Of a stretch of 10,055 bases of DNA, positions 6,203 to 10,055 are shown in pieces. A program made the translations under genes and the position numbers. The notes under the pieces were generated by a model, which saw only the letters and a list, made by a program, of their open reading frames with translations, was not told where the DNA came from and searched no databases. Source of the stretch: Minisyncoccota bacterium (lineage in GTDB: Bacteria > Patescibacteriota > Minisyncoccia > Moranbacterales > GCA-2747515); contig CALIRC010000079.1 in NCBI GenBank assembly GCA_938044295.1, positions 1-10,055 of the forward strand, written 5' to 3'. The first letter of the stretch is position 1, and the number at the start of each line of letters is the position of its first letter.

Positions 6203-7008
6203 AACGTTAATGACTTTTCTAAGTATTTATTAGGTGAATCAAAGATTTCTGGTGAGGAAAATCTGACACAGAATTCACTCACGATCTCAGGGAACTTTTC
6301 AGGGGTGGTGTGGTGATACATTCTACGAATACATGTTCTCATGATTCCAAACATTCCCTCAATCTCAGAGGTGTGATCAAACTCGAATTTCGAATGAATG
6401 TCTCTAATGTGAGTAACGGGCCACCACCTCTCAATCCCTCGGTAGATCTTTGCACCATCAGTTTGTAATGTTGAATGTGGCTTCACATGATCCTGCAAGA
6501 ACTGTGTGATGTGATGTCTCTGCACACTTGTCTGCGGAATGACTTTCATAGCAATCCTTCGTGTACCTTGTTGCTTCCCCATGATGACAGCATGTCCCTT
6601 GGTGTAGGCTTCATCTAACTGTACGACATGTTCTAAAATGGCTTCTTGCTGGGGTAAATGAGTCCTAAAGCGATGGAACCATCTTCTGACTGTTTCCTCA
6701 CTTAGCAGTGAAAGATCCTGCGTTTGTCTGATCGGGACGCCTCGTGTCCAACACCACAGGAGTAACCAGAACTTCTGATACTCAAGTTTCATCCCTCTGA
6801 GCCATGTGTGTGAAATGAGGGTGAACTTTGTCCTACATCTTTTGCATCGATATCTCTTTTCGTATTTTAAAACTTTTCTTGATCTACATACAGGACAAAA
6901 CAGATTCTTTCCAAAGAGCGTTCTTCTGAGAAACCTTCTAATCTGAGCATCAGAGGGTATTTGATTTAGATTGTACATGGATACAGAATGAGTATTTATG
7001 TCTTTCAT
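6187..7008 (-). CDS. IS1595-family transposase (ISXO2-like DDE domain)
   Basis: 273 residues. An N-terminal zinc ribbon (CPVC at 38-41, CKRC at 55-58) is followed by a helix-turn-helix-like region (about 90-115, VPIRQTQDLSLLSEETVRRW) and the ISXO2-type catalytic core. Likely acidic residues are Asp132 in QLDEAY, Asp184 in LQTDGAKIY, and a Glu (215 or 217) in HTSEIEGMFGIMR. The conserved RRMYHHTTPEKF tail follows. It catalyses cut-and-paste or copy-type movement of the element. The frame is intact from the ATG at 7006-7008, inside the right end of the element, to a TAG at 6187-6189, so it may be active. No Shine-Dalgarno is evident; an internal ATG at residue 11 is an alternative start. Confidence 0.93.
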   Translation of the reverse strand: MKDINTHSVSMYNLNQIPSDAQIRRFLRRTLFGKNLFCPVCRSRKVLKYEKRYRCKRCRTKFTLISHTWLRGMKLEYQKFWLLLWCWTRGVPIRQTQDLSLLSEETVRRWFHRFRTHLPQQEAILEHVVQLDEAYTKGHAVIMGKQQGTRRIAMKVIPQTSVQRHHITQFLQDHVKPHSTLQTDGAKIYRGIERWWPVTHIRDIHSKFEFDHTSEIEGMFGIMRTCIRRMYHHTTPEKFPEIVSEFCVRFSSPEIFDSPNKYLEKSLTFVPFD

Positions 7009-7019
7009 AATACTGTTTC

Positions 7020-7043
7020 TGTACCATTTGGCTTAGTATACCC
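7020..7043 (-). repeat. right terminal inverted repeat of the IS1595 element
   Basis: Matches the reverse complement of 6179-6202 at 20 of 24 positions. It lies just upstream of the transposase start codon, where transposon promoters often sit. Confidence 0.8.
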
Positions 7044-7175
7044 GGTGATTTTATGCTGACATATAGTGGGATTTATTGCTCTGTATGATGATATATTGAT
7101 GTAATGTGAATGCTATGATCAAAGACTTAAAGCTTCTTTTAATAATTTTTTTTGGTGTGTTCCATAACAAATTGT

Positions 7176-7209
7176 AAAAAAGCACCGCGCTTGTATATAA
7201 GCGCGGTGC
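7176..7209 (-). terminator. strong intrinsic terminator of the U32 gene
   Basis: A perfect 11-bp GC-rich stem, GCACCGCGCTT (7182-7192) with AAGCGCGGTGC (7199-7209), has the 6-nt loop GTATAT. On the minus strand it is followed by six U residues (7176-7181). It starts 21 bp after the stop codon of the U32 gene. Confidence 0.92.
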
Positions 7210-7230
7210 AGGTGACTCATGAAGTCCCTT

Positions 7231-8388
7231 CTAGATTCTACCAATCTCATCAGGTGAGACATGTGTTTCTGAACGAAACATCTGTTTACACACTTCAATA
7301 CCCTCTTCCCAGCCGTCATTGACAGAAATAGCGTCATTTGCAGTACTCATACAAATTGGACATTGTGCATTTGTGCTATTGCATCGTCCGTCTTGAAAGT
7401 GTTGGATAAATTCTTGCGGAATCTCACTTGAAGAAACTGAAAAAGGACCCAAGAGGGGTGGTGACGAATCTTCTGTGAAGAGATCGCGATACTTTTCACC
7501 TGTTCGTTCGTAAAGATGGAACAGATCAGCTGGGGATGTATTCATTGAATACGCCCATGCGGTAAAAGCGAGTGATTTAGTAGGTGCTAAGCGATCTGAA
7601 AGTTTGAAAAGCTCAACTCCTAATTCGCGATAAATCTCTACATCTTCTGGTCGGATCGCAGGTGCTTGTATCCATGTCACAGGCGATGTCAATTTTATTG
7701 CACTACACCCTCTAAAGTATCCTTTGTGTCGTTCTTGCACGTCAGGTCTTCGCGAGCTGAATAGTTTATAGTGCTGCTTCACAACCGGACATTCGGCAAT
7801 ACAGCTCATGTTCGCATATAATCTAATTTCTATTCTAGATTTTGCTACTGAAATCAAATGAGTCAGTAATTTAAAATTTCTGTTGACGTTTACACCATCG
7901 AGATAACATGCATCACAGCCTGACTGTATTACTTTCTCAAGTGTTTTTTCGTCACTTATTCCGAAAGTGATCGACATTGTCAAGTGAATTTCATTGCCAA
8001 AATTTTTTCTCAACAAAGAAGCAAGTTTTAATGAGCCAACTGTCACATGTTTGACTCCGATAGAAATTAGCTGCTTAACATAACTGACAACCTCATCTTC
8101 CTTACCTTTGATTTTCTCAGAAGTGTTCATCAAGTAGTTAAATTCAATTCCTATTTTTTTGAGTTTCGCTACTTGCTGAGCAAATTCCTCTTGAGTGAGG
8201 GTAGGTATTTTGTTTTGAGGTCTTGCAGATAAAACTGGTGAATCATCTAAAGCGCCAAATACTTCGACTACACGTCCTGGAAAGTTTTGCTCTCTTAATA
8301 CTGTTAATTGGTCGATTAGGCTATCTTGAAAGTTAAACCCGAGTGTATACTTATTGCCTTTGAATATTTCGTTATTGTCTATATCCAT
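7231..8388 (-). CDS. U32 family protein (peptidase U32 / hydroxylase-like)
   Basis: 385 residues of the U32 family barrel. The Cys signature NMSCIAECP (196, 200) and YFRGCSA (228) resembles the iron-sulfur ligands of UbiU/UbiV-type proteins; a second cluster, RCNSTNAQCPIC (336, 343, 346), could supply the fourth ligand. The segment WIQAPAIRPEDVEIYRELGVELFKLSDR is typical of the family. Characterised U32 proteins include the old collagenase-type annotation and, more securely, O2-independent hydroxylation of ubiquinone precursors, tRNA or rRNA. Which substrate applies here is unknown; a general 'peptidase' label would be risky. The start is well fixed by AGGAGG (8393-8398) four bases before the ATG, the best ribosome site in the window. 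The gene ends in a strong terminator and is probably transcribed alone. A MITE-like insertion lies 77 bp upstream of the start. Confidence 0.87.
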   Translation of the reverse strand: MDIDNNEIFKGNKYTLGFNFQDSLIDQLTVLREQNFPGRVVEVFGALDDSPVLSARPQNKIPTLTQEEFAQQVAKLKKIGIEFNYLMNTSEKIKGKEDEVVSYVKQLISIGVKHVTVGSLKLASLLRKNFGNEIHLTMSITFGISDEKTLEKVIQSGCDACYLDGVNVNRNFKLLTHLISVAKSRIEIRLYANMSCIAECPVVKQHYKLFSSRRPDVQERHKGYFRGCSAIKLTSPVTWIQAPAIRPEDVEIYRELGVELFKLSDRLAPTKSLAFTAWAYSMNTSPADLFHLYERTGEKYRDLFTEDSSPPLLGPFSVSSSEIPQEFIQHFQDGRCNSTNAQCPICMSTANDAISVNDGWEEGIEVCKQMFRSETHVSPDEIGRI

Positions 8389-8392
8389 GCTA

Positions 8393-8398
8393 CCTCCT
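8393..8398 (-). promoter_or_regulatory. ribosome binding site AGGAGG of the U32 gene
   Basis: A consensus Shine-Dalgarno four bases from the ATG. It stands out because nearly every other gene in the window lacks a recognisable one, which suggests that this gene is translated efficiently. Confidence 0.85.
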
Positions 8399-8457
8399 AG
8401 GCTTTGTAAGAATTTGAAAAGAACTCTGTTTATAGTGAATCATAATTTACGCAATGA

Positions 8458-8465
8458 AATTAATG
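8458..8465. repeat. left target-site duplication AATTAATG
   Basis: An exact 8-bp direct copy of 8587-8594, directly outside the left inverted repeat of the MITE-like element. Confidence 0.8.
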
Positions 8466-8586
8466 GTATCCACTCACCAAAAAGATGAAAAAACCATACA
8501 ACTAAGAGCTTCCCAGAAAATATGTCAATCTTAGGTCTTTAGAAAAGTGCATGAATAAAGAGTTGTTTGGGATGGTGAGTGGATAC
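8466..8586. mobile_element. 121-bp MITE-like non-autonomous element
   Basis: Perfect 14-bp terminal inverted repeats GTATCCACTCACCA (8466-8479) and its complement (8573-8586) enclose 93 bp without coding capacity. The element is flanked on both sides by AATTAATG (8458-8465 and 8587-8594), an exact 8-bp target duplication. Inner inverted repeats (CTAAGA 8502-8507 with TCTTAG 8529-8534; ACAACT 8498-8503 with AGTTGT 8561-8566) would allow alternative folds. Intact duplications and perfect ends indicate recent transposition by a transposase acting in trans. An 8-bp duplication fits IS1595 among other families. The ends share only GTATCC with the IS1595 element at 6179, so that element is not shown to be the mobiliser. 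Confidence 0.82.
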
Positions 8587-8594
8587 AATTAATG
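8587..8594. repeat. right target-site duplication AATTAATG
   Basis: The matching direct repeat of 8458-8465, directly outside the right end of the MITE-like element. Confidence 0.8.
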
Positions 8595-8739
8595 TGCAAT
8601 CTCTCATTTTTTAGAAGAGGTATATTTTGTATTCTTGATCTAGCTATCTTTGTCACACAAATGCATATACGATAACTTTCTTCCAGTTGTGATTCCTATG
8701 GATCGTGTTTTTCCAAATGGAATGATTAAAGGGTGATCT

Positions 8740-8959
8740 ATGAAAAACGTTTCAAATAGACTTATCGGAGACAACGTATCTGATAGTGAACTTATGCTAC
8801 TGAAAGAGAAGTGTGACACCGCGTTTCACAAAAGGTAAACAAGAAAAAACTAAATGGTTGTGTTTAGTGGGTATGGTAAACGGTGGGTCGCTAAAAGATT
8901 TTGCTTCTGGATTTAGCACTTTAGCAGAATTACTTTCAGATATGAAAATCAATCTGTAG
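8740..8959 (+). pseudogene. small frameshifted or decayed gene, unrecognised
   Basis: An ATG at 8740 with an upstream AAGGGTG (8729-8735, weak Shine-Dalgarno) opens a 32-codon frame (MKNVSNRLIGDNVSDSELM... ending FHKR) that stops at 8836-8838. The next frame continues directly as GKQEKTKWLCLVGMVNGGSLKDF...ELLSDMKINL and stops at 8957-8959. Dropping one A from the run at 8829-8832 joins them into a 72-residue protein (FHK-GKQEK). The same frame is also open upstream of 8740 (8644-8733, ending PMDRVFPNGMIKG, stop 8734-8736), so an older, longer gene may have decayed. I do not recognise the family. It is charged at first and ends in a Leu-rich, helix-like segment. It could also be chance; the opposite-strand frame here looks no better. 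Confidence 0.3.
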
Positions 8960-9000
8960 GTACGATGATTAGGGTGTTTTTCGTGTGGTAGTATGGATAG

Positions 9001-9582
9001 ATGAAAATCCAAAAGCCACAATTGAATCACACTATTCCGGATCATGCCAAAAAGGTTTTTGAAGGCGTTCTATTTGATGTTTACCAATGGGAGCAAGAAC
9101 TTTACGATGGTTCAACAGCTACTTTCGAAAGACTCAGGCGTCCTGATACAGTCGTTGTATTTCCTGTTATGAATGATGGAAAGATATTACTCACAAAACA
9201 ATCTCAACCTGGGAAGGAAAACTTCATAGGTGCGACTGGTGGACGTATGGATCCTGGGGAAGAAGTTCTCGAATCTGCAAAGAGGGAGATGCTCGAAGAG
9301 AGTGGTTATGAAGCAAATACGTTTATTCTTTGGGACGTAAGTCAGCCGTCATCAAAGATAGACTGGACAGTACACACGTTCGTTGCAAAGGGTCTCACTA
9401 AAGTTGCTGACATGAACCTGGATGCGGGAGAAAAGATTGAGCTTATGCCTGTAACCTTTGATGAGTTTTTAGAAGTAGGTACACGTAATATCTTTGCAGA
9501 AAGAGAAATTGTCCACTATTTGTACGAGGCAAAAATAGATAAGAGCAAGATGAAGGATTTGCGGAACTTATTTAGCATATAG
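9001..9582 (+). CDS. Nudix hydrolase (ADP-ribose pyrophosphatase-like)
   Basis: 193 residues with a complete Nudix box at 81-103: Gly81, Glu87, Arg95, Glu96, Glu99, Glu100 and Gly102 in GRMDPGEEVLESAKREMLEESGY. The acidic REMLEE residues bind the catalytic divalent metal. The N-terminal half (FEGVLFDVYQWEQELYDGSTATFERLRRPDTVVVFPV) has the layout of ADP-ribose and sugar-nucleotide pyrophosphatases, which cleave a nucleoside diphosphate linked to X. The exact substrate is not readable from the sequence. It is a cytoplasmic enzyme used for nucleotide-sugar turnover or pool cleaning. The start ATG follows a weak GGATAG. The secreted protein gene after it is 130 bp away on the same strand. The frame is intact and the length is normal. 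Confidence 0.93.
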   Translation: MKIQKPQLNHTIPDHAKKVFEGVLFDVYQWEQELYDGSTATFERLRRPDTVVVFPVMNDGKILLTKQSQPGKENFIGATGGRMDPGEEVLESAKREMLEESGYEANTFILWDVSQPSSKIDWTVHTFVAKGLTKVADMNLDAGEKIELMPVTFDEFLEVGTRNIFAEREIVHYLYEAKIDKSKMKDLRNLFSI

Positions 9583-9712
9583 TCACATGAGCACATACTT
9601 TTTGATTATTATTTATACTGTTTCTTTCAAATGTATTCTTGCTGAAAACAACATTTGGATCATAGAGAAGGAAGTTCTTGGTATCAATAGTTTATTGAAA
9701 AATAAAAAATTC

Positions 9713-10055
9713 ATGAAAAATAAAATTGATTCATATTTTGCAGTTGCTATACTTGCTCTTGTGGCTGCTTGTGTAGGATTTGCATTGTAATGAGATCGGT
9801 AAAAATGTTACACCTGTGGAGCAGTCAATCAAAAAATATGCACCAGCCTTTTCAGATAGTTCTAGTGTTACTGAAGCTACATCTCAAGGAGATGCTCTCC
9901 AAAAAGGATCTCGTACAGATCAATTTCCTTCACATAGTTTAGATGTGGCTACGTGGAAAAAGTATGTAAATGGCGTATATGGATATCAAATAAATTATCC
10001 AGAAAAGTGGGAGTCTAGAAAAGATGGTCTGGGCTATGTTTATTTTAGTGTACCC
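9713..10055 (+). CDS. secreted or lipoprotein-like protein, frame-disrupted and cut by the window edge
   Basis: An ATG at 9713 gives a signal-peptide-like start, MKNKIDSYFAVAILALVAAC, then stops at a TAA (9788-9790) after 25 residues. The neighbouring frame is open from 9777 to the window end and continues as a plausible secreted protein: NEIGKNVTPVEQSIKKYAP, a Ser/Thr/Gln-rich linker, then WKKYVNGVYGYQINYPEKWES. The last part is a 'YGYxINYPxxW' segment common in exported proteins of unknown function, especially in Patescibacteria as I recall. Removing one base near 9788 joins signal and mature part (VGFAL-NEIGK). The Cys in VAAC could be a lipobox, but the match is weak. The C-terminus lies beyond the window. 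An upstream extension to 9587 is open but non-coding in character. Confidence 0.55.

Larger units (their letters stand above)
6179..7043 (-). mobile_element. IS1595-family insertion sequence, 865 bp
   Basis: One transposase gene fills the element, bounded by imperfect terminal inverted repeats of 24 bp with 20 matches: 6179-6202 (GGGTATCCCTAG...) and 7020-7043 (...CTTAGTATACCC). The shared core is GTACCATTTG. The left repeat overlaps the 3' end of the transposase gene. IS1595 elements normally make 8-bp target duplications, but the flanks (TTATGTAG at 6171-6178, GGTGATTT at 7044-7051) do not match, so the insertion is old, rearranged, or the ends are slightly mis-set. The left end touches the stop codon of the GGCT-like gene. 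Confidence 0.85.

Noticed and set aside
7119..7337. 72-codon minus-strand frame over the U32 3' end
   Set aside because: It overlaps the U32 gene in another frame and runs through its strong terminator hairpin.
8740..8838. RiPP precursor peptide paired with the U32 protein
   Set aside because: The 32-codon frame lacks a leader/core layout or double-Gly site, and no radical SAM or exporter gene is present; U32 proximity alone is not enough.
8797..9045. 82-codon minus-strand frame overlapping the Nudix start
   Set aside because: It overlaps the Nudix N-terminus and the small frameshifted gene, and has no ribosome site or recognisable motif.
1..10055. CRISPR array, tRNA or rRNA genes
   Set aside because: No regularly spaced direct repeats and no tRNA T-loop or rRNA-like segments were seen by eye in the intergenic DNA on either strand.

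Overview
The window is AT-rich and carries short, mostly monocistronic bacterial genes that use the standard stop codons. The mix suggests a small-genome bacterium of the Candidate Phyla Radiation (Patescibacteria): a bacterial-type topoisomerase IB, a tiny membrane-anchored Cys-rich protein ending in SYIWC, a secreted protein with a 'YGYxINYPxxW' segment, and an IS1595-type transposase. This assignment is inference from gene style; there is no rRNA or other phylogenetic marker here.

Layout. Bases 1-125 are a GC-richer, hairpin-rich edge, perhaps the 3' end of a gene entering from the left. Bases 141-4670 hold six genes, all on the minus strand: a DUF389 membrane protein, DNA topoisomerase IB, a thioredoxin/peroxiredoxin-like CxxC protein, an aquaporin-family channel with its own terminator, a frame-disrupted C39-like cysteine peptidase, and the Cys-rich anchored protein. 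Bases 5001-6178 hold two plus-strand genes, a histidine-box membrane protein and a gamma-glutamylcyclotransferase-like enzyme. An IS1595-family element (6179-7043) abuts the stop codon of the latter. Next come a minus-strand U32-family protein (7231-8388) with a near-ideal Shine-Dalgarno sequence and a strong terminator, a 121-bp non-coding element with perfect 14-bp terminal inverted repeats and an exact 8-bp target duplication (8466-8586, MITE-like), a decayed or frameshifted small gene (8740-8959), a Nudix hydrolase (9001-9582), and a secreted protein that runs off the right edge.

The genes do not form one obvious pathway. Most gaps of 50-350 bp suggest independent transcription units, and several carry recognisable -10 elements, palindromes or terminators. 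The themes are the envelope (DUF389, aquaporin, Cys-rich protein, histidine-box protein, secreted protein), redox and nucleotide housekeeping (thioredoxin-like, GGCT-like, Nudix), and mobile DNA (IS1595 plus the MITE-like element).

Two things deserve most attention. One is the intact MITE-like insertion just upstream of the U32 gene. The other is a set of three apparent single-base frame disruptions (near 4117, 8830 and 9788), which mean either uncorrected indels in the assembly or real gene decay.
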